Shown in pieces: positions 1-11,473 of a stretch of DNA of 64,000 bases. The notes under the pieces are model-generated. The model was not told the DNA's origin. It saw only the letters and a list, made by a program, of their open reading frames with translations, and made no database searches. Made by a program: the position numbers and the translations under genes. The stretch is from positions 62,001 to 126,000 of the forward strand of contig VLTN01000012.1 of NCBI GenBank assembly GCA_008330645.1, in the 5' to 3' direction. Position 1 is the first letter of the stretch; each line of letters opens with the position of its first letter. The stretch is from Cafeteria roenbergensis (Eukaryota; Sar; Bigyra; Bicosoecida; Cafeteriaceae).

Positions 1-2152
1 CCCAGCCGCTTGCGCGGCACCTGAACGTGCTCGTTGGCTGGGGCTCGCACTCGGGCACTGCAACCTTCCTCGCTGACCAGCTGGCGGACGACATCAGCTC
101 CGCCGGCATGCAGGCCAAGGCCGTGGACCAGCGCGAGATCACGCTCGACACCATCAGCAAGGTGAGGGCGCAACCAGTGCAGTTGCCGCGCTGCCGCTGA
201 CTGCGCGCAGTCGCCTGCAAGTCGGCGCCCGTGCTGGGGAAGCGTCGGCCCGCTTCCCCCAATCACCAGCCAATCAGGCCCGTCGCGCAGGCGCGCTCGA
301 CTGCGCTTTCGATCCGCCCGCCGCCCCCCCCGCCCTGCCTTGCCGGCCGCGCCCGCAGGCCAAGGAGGACGACATCCTCGTGTTCATGAACGCCTGCTTC
401 GGCCAGGGCGAGCCGACCGACAACGCCAAGGCCCTGTACACCGCGCTGCTCGACAAGAGCTCCGAGGACGCGGCGCGCGCGGCCGTGTCGGGCAAGCGCT
501 TCGCGGTGTTCGGCCTCGGGGCCTCGCGCACGCACGGCGACAACTACCAGGTTGTGGGGCGCAACCTCGACGCCCGCCTTGCCGAGCTGGGCGGCCAGCG
601 CCTCGTCGCGCTGGGCGAGGGCGACGACAGCTCCGATGTGGAAGCGGGCTTTGACATGTGGCGCGGCGCCTTCATGGCCGCGCTCAAGGCCGCCCCTGCC
701 GCCAGCGCGAGCAAGGCCGCCGCCGATCCCGCCCCCGCGGCCGGCAGCCCCGCCGAGGCGTCTCCCGCGGCTGCAGCAGCCGCGGCAGCAAGCGCGACAC
801 TGTCGCAGGGCGCGCCCGTGCCCTTTGACTACAACGCCGCCGCCGACGCCATCGGCCACACCAGCCGCGCGCGGGTCACCTCCGTGCGCCGCCTCTCGGC
901 CGTGCCCGGGCCGCGCGCCGTCTACCGCATCGTCATGCAGCCGTCAGCCACGGGCGTCGAGTACGAGGTCGGCGACCACATCTCCATTCTCCCGCGCCCT
1001 ACCCGCCACGCCCAGCGCATCGCCGCCCTCCTCGGCTTCGCCCAGGGCCCCGACGCCGACGCCGTGGCCGCGGCCGCCATCGGCGTCGAGATGACTGCCC
1101 CCATGCCCCCCGGCTCCCTCCGCGCTCTGCGCGGTTTCATCGAGGCCTCCGCGTCCTCCACGACCTCCTTCGTCGCGTCCGCCCTGGACGTGTTCAACGC
1201 CGCCATCGGCCGCCGCCCCAACGTGCTCGAGGCGCTCCACGCCGCCTCCCCGTGGCTCAGCGCCGGCGGGGCCGTGTCTCTCGCCGACGCCGGCGCCTTC
1301 ATCGCGGCGCTCCCCAAGATCCGCCCCCGGCTCTACTCGATCGCATCCTGCCACCGCTCGCTCTCCGACGTCGGGGCGGGGGCGTCCTCCGACCCGGTCG
1401 AGCTCGTGGTGCGCCGCGTGGTCAGGGACGGCACATCCACCGCCGACCCCGCCTCGCAGAAGGCGGCCGGTTACACGTCCAAGGGGGGCGTTTGCTCGAC
1501 CTGGCTCACCGGCACGCAGGACGGCATCCACGCCGAGGGCACGGCCGAGGCAGAGATCGAGGCGGAGGGGCTGGCGGCCGCGGCGGCCGGCGCCGGAGGC
1601 ATCGCCGGCGACGGGGAGGTGGCGGTCGCGGTGCGCGACGCGGCATTTAGGCTGCCGGAAGACCCCCAGGTGCCCATCGTGCTGGTGGCGGGCGGCGTGG
1701 GCCTGGCCCCGATGGTCGGTTTCTGGCGCTACAGGCAGCAGCTCGCGGCGGCAGGCACCAAGCTGGGGCCCGCCGTGCTGGCGCGCTGCTGCGCCGACAC
1801 CAACGACGCCGTGCTGACAGACGAGATCAACGCAGCCGTCGCCGACGGGGCGCTGTCCTCCGTGGTGGACGTCGTTGCGGCGGGAGCCGACGGGCCGCTC
1901 GTCAAGGGCGGCAAGCTGTCACCCCACCCGCTCGTGGGCGAGGCCCTGGCCGGCGAGGGGCTGCGCGACATCGTCGAGCAGGCGCTCTCACCGCAGGGCA
2001 ACGGACACCTGTACGTTTGCGGCGGTGCGGGCGGATTCGGAAACGCAGTCATGCACGGCGTGGAGGTGGTGGTGGGCGCCGCATGGGGCGAGAAGGGTGC
2101 CGTGTCCGGCCTCTTCAAGGAGGGCCGCTGGCACGAGGACCTGGCTGACTAA
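1..2152 (+). CDS. Diflavin NADPH oxidoreductase (P450-reductase-like), 5' end missing
   Basis: An FMN/FAD/NADPH flavoprotein that passes electrons from NADPH through FAD and FMN to an acceptor. Two exons are visible: codons from base 3 to 161, then an intron at 162-358 (donor GTGAGG, acceptor CCCGCAG, phase 0), then 359 to the TAA at 2150-2152. The flavodoxin domain begins in exon 1 (VLVGWGSHSGTAT, phosphate-binding loop) and continues with FGLGASRTHGDNY and GEGDD. After an Ala/Pro linker come the FAD-binding motifs RPRLYSIAS and GVCSTWL, then the NADPH site VAGGVGLAPMVGF, with CGGAG and a C-terminal RWHEDL. Known relatives are P450 reductase, sulfite reductase, methionine synthase reductase, nitric oxide synthase and pyruvate:NADP+ oxidoreductase. 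The missing N terminus would tell whether this is a stand-alone reductase or the tail of a larger fusion, so no symbol is given. Confidence 0.88.
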
Positions 2153-2355
2153 GGCAGCAGAAACACGCACAATCCCCCCCCCCCCCTCCTCTCCGTGCTA
2201 GGCCGAGCCACCCGTGCGTCAAGGTGGTGCCGCAACCAACGAGCTGCGCAAGCAGCGATGGAGTGGATGCCGAAACCGCGCCGCCCAACCTGGTCCGTGC
2301 GCTGGGCGGGCGGGCTGAAGCGGCCGGACACCCCCCTCCCCGTCGCGGGCGCGCG

Positions 2356-2393
<38 letters not shown>

Positions 2394-2843
2394 GTGCGAT
2401 TGAGTGTGTGTGCCTTCGTGTGTGCGTCGGGTGGGGTGCAGTTCTTGCGCGCCTGCCCGGGCCAACAGATGGATACTTGGATCGCATGCGCGCCGCCCGC
2501 AAACATGGCACCCGTACCAGCCGTGGCCGCTCTCGCCGCTTGAGCTGGAATGAGGATGCGCTTGCCACACGTGGTCGGGGTGCACGGCGGCGCGTGTGAG
2601 TGGGGGGCGGCGGAGGGAGCGCGCGAGCGGCCGATCCAGGGTTGCGGTGGCAACTAATTGCATGCGGCTCGATTTTACGACTGGGGAGTCCATTCGGTGC
2701 GCAACAGCGATCACCAGGTACTATCAAATAGTGCATGGCTTGCATCGCGCTGCTGCCGGGTCGGCGCGCAGCTGTGCCTTGGAACTCCATCACTCTGACG
2801 CGTGTTTTTTTAACGCGACAACCTGCTCAAGCCGCACTGGCCA
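2153..2843. other. Intergenic region between converging genes
   Basis: Separates the 3' ends of the diflavin gene (+) and the aminotransferase gene (-). It holds a run of 13 C at 2174-2186 and a TC dinucleotide tract at 2359-2389. Open frames on both strands are short and show no recognisable domain. Confidence 0.6.
2359..2389. repeat. (TC)n microsatellite
   Basis: About 15 uninterrupted TC dinucleotides in non-coding DNA, probably length-variable. Confidence 0.95.
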
Positions 2844-4532
2844 TCACCGATCGCCGGGCGCCGCACCACCAACGGGCAGGAGCCGCTCAAAGTACTCGCG
2901 ACTGAGCTCGGTGTGGCCGGGTCCGAACCGCACGCTCACAAGCCCGTCGCGGCACCCGCCAGTCCACGGCTCGGCCACGTCCAACAGCTTGGCAGCCGCC
3001 GCAGCCTCGGCGGCGTTGGGCGAAGCCAGCGCCTCGGTGAGCACCCCTCTGGGAAGCACGATGCGCGCCACCGCCGTCACGTGCTTGGCGGCCGACATGG
3101 CCACCACCGTCCGACTCTCGGCGGCAGCCTCCAGCAGCGGCACCCTGCCAAGCCCCTCCAGCGCCTCCAAGTCGCCCGCAGGGTCGTGTCCGCCCGACGC
3201 GCCGCCGGCGTGGCCCTCAAGCGCCCCGTCTCTGGCGACAGCCAGCCGCTGCGCCGCCGCGGAGCCAGCCGCCGTGTACGCCCACCTGCCCGCCCGGATG
3301 AGCGAGAGACGCTCACCGGCAGCCGTGACGGCGTCGCCTGCCGCCGCTCCGTCGCCGCGCTGGCTCCACCCCACACGCACGTTGGTCGGGTCGGCGAAGG
3401 CCAGCGAGGCCGTCACGGACGGAAGCAGGCCCCGGCTGATGGGGCACGGCGTCACCCACAGGTCGCACGGGCGGGCAGCATCGCCGTCGCCAGAGGCTGC
3501 GCCCGCCGGCAAGTCGACGCCCCACGCCACCGCAAACGTGGGGCCCTCCAGGGCTTCGAGCGACGCGAGTCGCCCACTCCCGCCGGCAGAGCCGGACGAC
3601 GACGTCGCCACCAGCAGGGCGTCGTCGCAGCCCGCCTCGGCTGCCAGCCTGCTGGCCAGCATGTTCGGCCCGTAGCTCAGCCACTTGGTGGTTGACCGCC
3701 ACCTGGCCGCGTTGCCGATGGACGAGCCCCAGGCAGAGCCGAGGTCTTGCCGGGCGGCCCAGTGCCACGGCGAAGGCACAGCCAGCAGCGTGACTGCAGG
3801 GCGCGCGGCCGGGGGCTCCGTCTCGGGAAACGGGTCCGAGTCGGTGCGAATCACGCTGACCCGCGGCAGGTCGCCGCCCGTGCCGGCTGCGAGAGGGGTC
3901 CCGCGCGAAATGACGATGCGGAGGGCTCCGTCCTGCATTGGCGACCCTTCCGGACCCAGCGGGGCCCTGGCTGCCGAGAGCACCTGCCACCTGAGCCAGG
4001 CGTGAAGTCTGGCGTCGTCGGCACTGACTCCCGCCGTCACGCCGGCGTCCACTGCCGGCGTGGCCGCGCCGCTCGGGCCAGAGGCTCCGTCCGCGGGCAG
4101 GGGCGCGCTCTCCGCCCACCGGTTCGCCGCGGCCTGCAGCGCCTCGCGCGGCAGGTGCGTGAGGTCTATGGATCGCTGCAGCCTGTACAGGTGCTCGTCG
4201 AGACCCGCCATACGGCCCCCCACCACCCCAACAACCTCGAACACGCCCATTCCGCGCAAAACAGCCTCGTCGTGCACGGAGACGGCAGAATCGCTCCCGA
4301 CGTGGCGGCCATCAACGAAGACCTGCGGCGGCCCGCGGCGGCCTGCCACCGAGGCGGGCCGGCCCCACGACGCGGACCCGGTCCACACAAGCGCCCGGCC
4401 CGACCGCGAGCCTGCCAGCCGCGCACTGTTCACTCGCGACGCCGCGCTGCCGAGGGCCTGGAGCGAGCGCTTTGCCGCGGCAGCGCCCTGAGCTGCAATT
4501 GCAGCCGCCGCGCTTCGGGTTGCGGGCGTCAT
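2844..4532 (-). CDS. Class IV PLP-dependent aminotransferase
   Basis: Fold-type IV PLP enzyme (branched-chain or D-amino-acid aminotransferase / aminodeoxychorismate lyase family). The start is taken at the ATG at 4532. It opens an Ala/Arg/Ser-rich leader of about 60 residues that resembles a mitochondrial targeting peptide; the frame stays open further upstream but without recognisable sequence. The family N terminus is clear (QVFVDGRHVGSDSAVSVHDE, GMGVFEVV, LDEHLYRLQRS). The likely Schiff-base lysine is Lys283 in TKWLSYGPNMLA, followed by AGCDDALLV and the cofactor-contacting glutamate in LEGPTFAVAWG. At 562 residues it is nearly twice the usual size, through low-complexity insertions. Which reaction it runs cannot be decided from sequence. 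The unspliced frame ends at TGA 2844-2846. Confidence 0.82.
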   Translation of the reverse strand: MTPATRSAAAAIAAQGAAAAKRSLQALGSAASRVNSARLAGSRSGRALVWTGSASWGRPASVAGRRGPPQVFVDGRHVGSDSAVSVHDEAVLRGMGVFEVVGVVGGRMAGLDEHLYRLQRSIDLTHLPREALQAAANRWAESAPLPADGASGPSGAATPAVDAGVTAGVSADDARLHAWLRWQVLSAARAPLGPEGSPMQDGALRIVISRGTPLAAGTGGDLPRVSVIRTDSDPFPETEPPAARPAVTLLAVPSPWHWAARQDLGSAWGSSIGNAARWRSTTKWLSYGPNMLASRLAAEAGCDDALLVATSSSGSAGGSGRLASLEALEGPTFAVAWGVDLPAGAASGDGDAARPCDLWVTPCPISRGLLPSVTASLAFADPTNVRVGWSQRGDGAAAGDAVTAAGERLSLIRAGRWAYTAAGSAAAQRLAVARDGALEGHAGGASGGHDPAGDLEALEGLGRVPLLEAAAESRTVVAMSAAKHVTAVARIVLPRGVLTEALASPNAAEAAAAAKLLDVAEPWTGGCRDGLVSVRFGPGHTELSREYFERLLPVGGAAPGDR

Positions 4533-4942
4533 CCTGCGCGGAACGCTGGCTTTGCCCCTGCCGCGCGCCTCGAGCGGGCGCCGGTTGTGCCTTTGGCCGC
4601 GCTGGAACAGCCCTGAGCCTCGGGCTTCCGCGCGCAAAGTGTACGAGGGGAGCTGGCGCGCAGCAGAGCCGGAAAACGGGAGCCATCCGGAGTCCGCCCT
4701 CGCCAGCCCGCCCGCGGCCATGCAGGCAGAGCGGCGCGCTGCCGATCGCTTGCGCACGCCATGCTCCCGGTCCTGGCCGTCGCGGAGGCCTCTGGCGGGG
4801 GCGCGACCGCTGTCCCTGGAGCGCAAGCCACTGTTCTCAGTTGCAGTTTGGAATGGTTGACTCGGCGCCTTTGCTCGAGCGGTGTTTGGCGCGCGGTCAA
4901 ATATCCAGCCTGGCTCAGCTTGCAACGGGAAACCGTGACGCG
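4533..4942. other. Spacer between two minus-strand genes
   Basis: About 410 bases between the stop of the upstream gene (4943) and the ATG of the aminotransferase. It must contain the latter's promoter and leader. No TATA-like or repeated element was recognised. Confidence 0.5.
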
Positions 4943-6065
4943 CTATCGCTCGGTCGTTGCCTGGAGGGCCTCGCGCACGCGACCGCGCGCCGCGAGCCGG
5001 ATGCTCATGGACCCTGGTGACATCGCCCGCGCGTGCGTGGCTGCAAAGTCGTCCAGCTTGCGCTGCCGAACCGGGTCGTCGAGCCGCGGGTCCGGCTGCA
5101 CCCGCGGCCTCGCGAGCGCGTCCGGCGCGAATCGCCTGGCCTCATGGGCACGCGTCGGGTTGGGCCGGGAGTCCAGGAACCCCGGAACGAGCCGCGCAGT
5201 CGACGCGGACACCATGCCCAGCGCGCCCAGGCTCTCTGTTCGTTGCGGAATGCGCGATCGCAGCTCGTTGCGTTCCCGCGCCGCGTACGACTCAGCCGGC
5301 CGGGGCAGGTCGACTGCCGGCCTCACGGCCGCCGCGAGCCGTCTCTTGTGCTGGTGGGCAGCCACTGCAAGCGGCGACGCCGCCCACTCCCAGCCCTCCG
5401 CGGCGGCAGCCTCGTGCCGCGTCGCGGTGTTGGCCGCCGCAACTGCCGGCGAGAGACGGCTTCTGCCACTCTTGGCAGCGTGTGCACCCGGCACCGGCAC
5501 CGGCCCTATGCCGCCCGCGCTGCCAATAACGTTGCTCCCGCCCGTCGTGCCGGAGCCAGCTCCAGCGCCGCCGGCCGCCGATGCCGCCGCCGCCGACTCT
5601 CCCATGCTCTCCCCACTAGCGCCAGCGCCAGCGCCAGCGTTGCCAAGCCCGGCCGCTGCTCGCACGGCAAATGGCGAAGCCGCTCTCTGCATCGCGCCCG
5701 AGGCCAGGCCGCTCCGCCGGGAGGCCCGGGCGATGCGCTCTGAAAGGTCCTGCGCGGCGCGGCTCGGAGGCCGATTGCTCGGTGACTCAGACCTGACTCG
5801 TACATGATCAGCGACAGACTCGGTGGCAGAGCCGTCAATCCGCCGGAGCGACGCGAGCGGAGTAGCGAGCACAGACCCGGCGTCCACGCGTGCTCGCCCC
5901 GACGTGTCGCGAAACCGCGGCAGGCCAGCGTCGCTGCCGCCGGCGTCGTCGCTGCCGGCCGACCCACCGCCATCACGAGCGGCGCCCCGCCAGCCCCGGG
6001 AATCGCTGCTCGACCCGGCTCTGCCGCGGTCAGTCCTTGCAAGAGCTGAACCGGCAGAGCCAGTA

Positions 6066-6099
<34 letters not shown>

Positions 6100-8302
6100 C
6101 TGCCGCTGCCGCTGCCGCTGCCACTGCAGGCGCAGCTGGCCGGGCTTGCTTGCTGGGCGAGCTTCCGGGCGCTGCCCGCCCCCGCGGCTGACCCGTGCCT
6201 GCCCTGGGGGGCGTCAGCTGACGGGGGCCTTCGTCGTCCCGATGCGGCGGCGGCCTGAGAGACGTGACGTCTCGCGGCGTGGTCTGGCCTGTCAAGTTCC
6301 CGCGCGGCGTGAATTCGCCATGCGACGTCGAACCGTCGGTGTGGCTCAAACAGGCGTGGGCAGTGACTCCCGCGCGGCGTTGCAACGGGGCCTGGTCACT
6401 CCGCGCTGGGGAGTCACTGCGCGCCTGCCATCGTTGAGTTGCTGGTGTGTGGGTGCCACGACGCAGCTGCCCTTCTGTGATGCCAGCATGACCGGCTGCT
6501 GATGTCCTCGGGATGCGATCCGTGTTGCCTGCGAGGGCTGTCTCGAGAGTGGTCGGTGCTCTGGCGCCTGCGGCGACAGTGCGGGGTCGCTGTTCCATCA
6601 GCGCCTGCCTGCTGGACAGCGTGCCTGCCATCGTAAGGGGCCGTCGCATCTCGTTCGGGAGAAACGCATGCGAAACCGCGTGGAGCCGTGGCGGGACAGA
6701 CAGAGATGACGACGGCGACAGCACACGGGAACCCGAGGCGTGTCGGTCCATCGGCGAATTGTTTGCCCGATCGCGTGCCTGGATTGTTGCGCGTCCAGCT
6801 GACCGGTGCGCATGAAGCGACCACTCTCCGCGAGAGGCCTTGCCGGCAGTCCAACCCGCCGAGTCCGGGCGCCTGCGGTGCTGGCGCTGCTGCGAATAGC
6901 GCCCCGATGGACGATTGACGAACCCAGCAGCGGCAGAGCCTGAATCAGCGCGTCGCTCGCTAGCGTTGCGATCGACCATCGGGGAGCTGGGGCCCAACCG
7001 ACCCTGCACAAACGCAGACGCCACGTCGCGCGCCGCGAGAGCACGGCTCTGTCCCCCAGCGGCCTTGCCGGCCTGCGATGGGCTGGTGACGGGGGGAAGA
7101 TGCTCTGTTGATAGTTGAGCGCCTTGCACGCTGCGGCTTTGCCGAGTGGCTGCAGAGCCGCGAGACACTTCGTCGCGCCGACGTGGCAGGGCGGCAGGCC
7201 CGCGGGTGCGCGAGAGCGGGCCCTCGCCGAGCGACTCCGCACTGTGAGCCCCGGGGTGGTCGCTCGCAAGCGTGGGCCGGGGCACTCGTGGTGTCGGTCG
7301 AACTTGCGCCGCCGAAAAGCCGTGAAACCGCTTGGGTGTTCTGGCTGGCTCCAGGTGGCCCCGGCTGCCTGACAGGACTTCCGGCGAAAAGCTGGTGATG
7401 CCCGGCTGACCGGCAGATGATGCCTCTGAGGACGCCTGGACGGATGCAGGCGAGCACGAGTCGGGGAGCGACGCGCCGCTGGCGCACGCCTCCGTGGCCG
7501 ATGCCGCCGTGACTGTGGCCGGCGCAGCAGCTGACGCTGTTGCAAGGGTTGAACGCGGCGCTGGCGCGGGCGCTGCTGGCAGGGGCATGGCGCCAACGGC
7601 CGTCAGCCGGCGCTCGCTTCCGGAGTGAACCACGACGCCCCGAGCGTGGCCGCCGGGCGCGGCAACATCAAACGCACATCGGTCGCCCATCAAGGGGACG
7701 TCAGCACCCCTGGCGCCGCCTGGGTGTCCGTTCGCCTTCTCTGGGCACTCCACGGGGGACACGGCAGCCGAGGCGGCGGCTGCGAAGGCTGCGGCGCCGC
7801 TGTCCGGAGCAGAGGCTGCGCTCGCTGACGGCGCCGCCGCCGCCGCCGGACTCAGTGGGTGGGTGTGGTTGCCACGCCTGCTCGGCTGGAATCCGCCGGC
7901 GTCGCCCATTGGGCGGCGACCAGACGCGCTGCCTCGGCTGTGCCTGCCGCCGGGCTCTGACGTCACAACGGCAGGCAGAGATGCAGCTCCCAGTCGTGAC
8001 GGGCTCGTGAGGGACGAGTGATGGGGCGCTGATGCCCGGAGTGATGTCGCTCCAGGGGTGAGGGGCCTCTCCGCAGCCGCCTGCCAGACGGAGGGCGGAG
8101 ACAGGTGAGCGGCAATGCGGGCGCGGTTCGCGGCCAGCGCCTCGCCCAGCTCCTCGGCGAGGCGCCTGGCGGCCTGCTCGCCCCCCGGAGGCGGCCGCAT
8201 GCGGCGGACGGGGATGTGCGCGCCGGTCCACAGTCCCATCCTGGTGCGCTCCAGCTCGTCGCGGTGGCGGGCCGCTTGCTGTGCGCGTCGCAACTCGTAC
8301 AT
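4943..8302 (-). CDS. Unrecognised disordered Ser/Ala/Arg-rich protein, 1119 residues
   Basis: One long open frame with an ATG at 8302. I do not recognise a family. The first 80 residues (MYELRRAQQAARHRDELERT, then an ArgArgLeuAlaGluGlu-type stretch) look helical and charged. The last 100 residues (LDDPVRQRKLDDFAATHARA near the C terminus) look ordered. The roughly 900 residues between are low-complexity, with a run of alternating Ala/Thr encoded by the hexamer tract at 6067-6126. The gene carries several copies of the dispersed GGCAGAGCC and GAAACCGC words described in the findings. Its length, codon use and freedom from stops support a real gene; a scaffold or cytoskeletal role would be a guess. 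Confidence 0.6.
6067..6126. repeat. Coding hexamer repeat GTTGCC/GCTGCC
   Basis: Tandem six-base units inside the 4943-8302 gene, encoding alternating Ala and Thr on the minus strand. It belongs to the same repeat class as the GTTGCA tracts elsewhere in the window. Confidence 0.85.
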
Positions 8303-8888
8303 TTGACCGGCGAGCCGGCTTCACCGGCGGCCAGGGTGCTGGCGGCGGGGGCGAGAGCGGAATCGGGCCGAGCCCACTGGAAGAGAGGGGACAGCCGCCG
8401 TGTTTCGGGCGAGGCAGCGCGTCCCCCCAAAGCGCTGGCCCGGCGGCAGGTGCGCGCAAGCTTGCGCTGCCTGACCGGCGAGTTGTGCTGGCTTGTTTGC
8501 GTGTTTGCTGGCTGGCTCTGCCGGGCGATCCCCAGCCGACGACGCGCGGCCGTTCGGGCACGTAGCTGCGGGCATGGCCACCCACGCAGCGGACAGGGCG
8601 AGCCCGGTGTGGCCAATGTGTGCGGAGGGTGGGCCGTGGCCACGGCCTTGGGCCGGCGCAATGCGCGCAGCAGCCAGCGCTAGTTGGGCTCAACTACGAA
8701 CAATATTCTAGTGGAGGAGTGGAACTCACTACCGAACGCAGAGGCTCTACAAGGCGGCTGCGCTGCACGGAGCCAGAGCTCAAGCTGAGTTCGGCCACGG
8801 CCACGGCGGCATTGGTGCCGTTCCCGACTTCCCCCCCACGTCCGCACGCAGCCGGTGCGTCTGGGGTCGCGCCCCTGAATCGCTCCCA
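8303..8888. other. Intergenic spacer
   Basis: About 590 bases between the 3' end of the histidine kinase gene and the start of the next minus-strand gene. No gene or RNA was recognised. Confidence 0.5.
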
Positions 8889-11427
8889 TCACCGGGGAAT
8901 CACGGAGTCGCTCTCCATTGCAGCCTGCACCGCGTCGACGCCCGTCGGTTTCGGGAGCACCCTCACCGCCCCTAGGGACAGCAGCCGTTTCTGCTCCACG
9001 CCACGGGCGTTTCCCGTGATGACCACCACGGGCAGAGCCCGCAGCCGCGCTGCTGCTGCTTCGTCGCCGGCGCCCTGCCACTCTTCAGCCATCCGCGTCC
9101 GCGCCATCAGGACCTCGTACCCGTTGAGGGTCGGCATCTCAACATCCAACGTCATCACGACCGGCCAGTGATCCGCCGGGGCCCCCCGCAGTGACTCCAG
9201 GTGTTGGACAGCGAACGATCCATCGGACAGACTTGTCACCGACAGCCTCCACCGGGTGAGAAGTGAAGTGAGCAAGTGACGATTGACGAACTCGTCGTCG
9301 ACCACCATCGCTGGCCGGCCCATCAATTCGCCGCCCAGCCTCGAACTTCCTGGCTTGGCAGCTCTGCCACGCCGGGGACGACGATCCCTCCTTCGATCCT
9401 GCCGTCGCTTGCGGTCTCGCTCCCGAACAGCAGCGGCAGCAGCAGCAGCAGAAGCAGCCCCGTCGTCAGGGTCGCGGCGGGCACCCGCTGGGGCTGCAAT
9501 CCTGCCCACTCGTCTGCCGGACGGGACACCGGCCCCCGCACCTGCTGCTGCAGTTGCAGTTGCAGTTGCAGTTGCAGATGTGATTTCTCCGTGGCGTTCG
9601 TCGCCCCGCTCCGAGGGCTGGTCACTGGCGCCGTGGTGACGACGCCGCTGGCTGCGGCGAGACTTCTCGTGGGGGGCCGTCACCGACGGGTCGCCACGAC
9701 CATCACCTCTGGGGGCCGGCGCAGCGCTGGCGGTTTCGCCGGCCCTCCGCGCGGGGGCCCCGTCGCGGCGGGTCGCTGGTGGGTTTTGCGTTGCTTCCGG
9801 GTCGCGATGGGCGACCGAGGACTTCGCTCCCGCCGCCGTCACGACGGCGAGGGGGAGCGGAGTCACTCGTCGCGAGGCGCTCTCCTCCTTGGCCTCCGCA
9901 TCTGAGCGACGCTGACCGGAATCGAAGCGTCCGGCACCAGGCCTGGCGGCGGTTTCGCCATCAAGACGGAAGCCATCAGGCCCCCAGGCCATGGTTGCAG
10001 CCGCGCTTGCCTTGATAGCGACCGACTCCAGATCGTGATGACCAACATCGCTCTCCGGGCCTGATGGGTACGTGATGGACCGACGACGGTTTGAGAACCG
10101 CTGCCGACGGACTCCGCTGCTGTCACTGCTGCTGTCACTGTGGTCGGCACCGGTGACCGCCCCCTGAGTCCGATCAGCGCCGGTCAGCCCACGGGCACCC
10201 ATCCCCGCCGCCGCTGCGGCCGAAACCGCCGGGTGACCTGACACTCCGACGCGCCCCCCAGACCTACCCTGCGGTTTCGCTGAGTGTTGTCCCGCTGATG
10301 CGCCGAAACTGGGGTTGGTCGAGCCGGTCGCGAAACCGTTTGAGCCGAGTTGATCGGCTGTAACCGAATGCTCTCGACGCGCGGCCCCAGCGGTTTCGCG
10401 CTGGGCCGGCCTTCGAGCTGTCCAGTCGCTCGCAGTTGCCGTGTCGCTTCGGTTGCTGCTGACTTCCGGAGTACAAACCATCAACTCCAGGTCAGCGCCC
10501 AATCGCTTGGCCGTCACAGCGACTCCGTCCGTAGTGGTGTCGAACGACGGCGCCGACGTCGCGTCCCACTCGTCAGCTGAGTCGGCAGTGACTCTTGCCA
10601 CTCTTCCAGCAGAGCCATGCCGGATCAGTGGCTTGGACTCAGGTTCGGAGTCCGTGCCGCTGAGAGGCGACAGACGCTGAGGCCCCGACGCCGCCACGTG
10701 GCGGCCAGCACCAGCGGTCGGCCTCGAGAGCGGATGCCTGCTCCTGGGGTCTGACCCCACGGACAGCCAGCCATCCGACGATGTCGGTCCACCCATCGAG
10801 CCCAGGCCGCGACTGTCACTTCCGCCTCCACCGCCGGAACCACCGCCGGAACCACTGCCAGAACCGCTGCCGGAACCACCGCCGGAACCACCGCCACGCC
10901 CGTCAGCTCCGGCCCGTGACGCCAGGCCCGGCGCAACGGTCGCCCCTGCCGCCGCTTCGGCCGCCGACCGCCCCGCCCCCAGCGCGGGAGGGGAGAGCTC
11001 TGCCTTCGGCGCCGTCGATGGCGGGTGCGACGGTGAGATGGGCGAGTGAGTCGGCGATGATGGCATCGCGACGGTGGCGAAACCGCGCGAAGGCGCCTCT
11101 GCGGCAGACGGCGACTGCACCGACATTGCATGAAGTCCGCGCGAAACCGCTGTCCCAGGCGAGCCGGTGATGCTTCCGCGACGGAGCCCATCCGCGCTGC
11201 CGCGGGTGTCGTCGGTCGACGTTCCCGTGACCGACTCAGCGGCAGCGGCAGTGGCAGCGGCAGCGGCAGCAGCAGCGGCTGCGACAGCGACAGCTGCGGC
11301 CCCAGCCGCTGCGGCCGCAGCGGCGCCAGTCGAAGCATGGGTAGCTCCGCCGAAACCGCCACCCCTGCCACCGAGCAGCGGCCCCAGGCTCCCGTCTGCA
11401 TGGCTTGTGGGCCCCGGCGTGCCCGCA

Positions 11428-11473
<46 letters not shown>

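Noticed and set aside
4533-4925. Extension of the aminotransferase frame to 4925
   Set aside because: No conserved sequence; the ATG at 4532 gives a leader followed directly by the enzyme domain.
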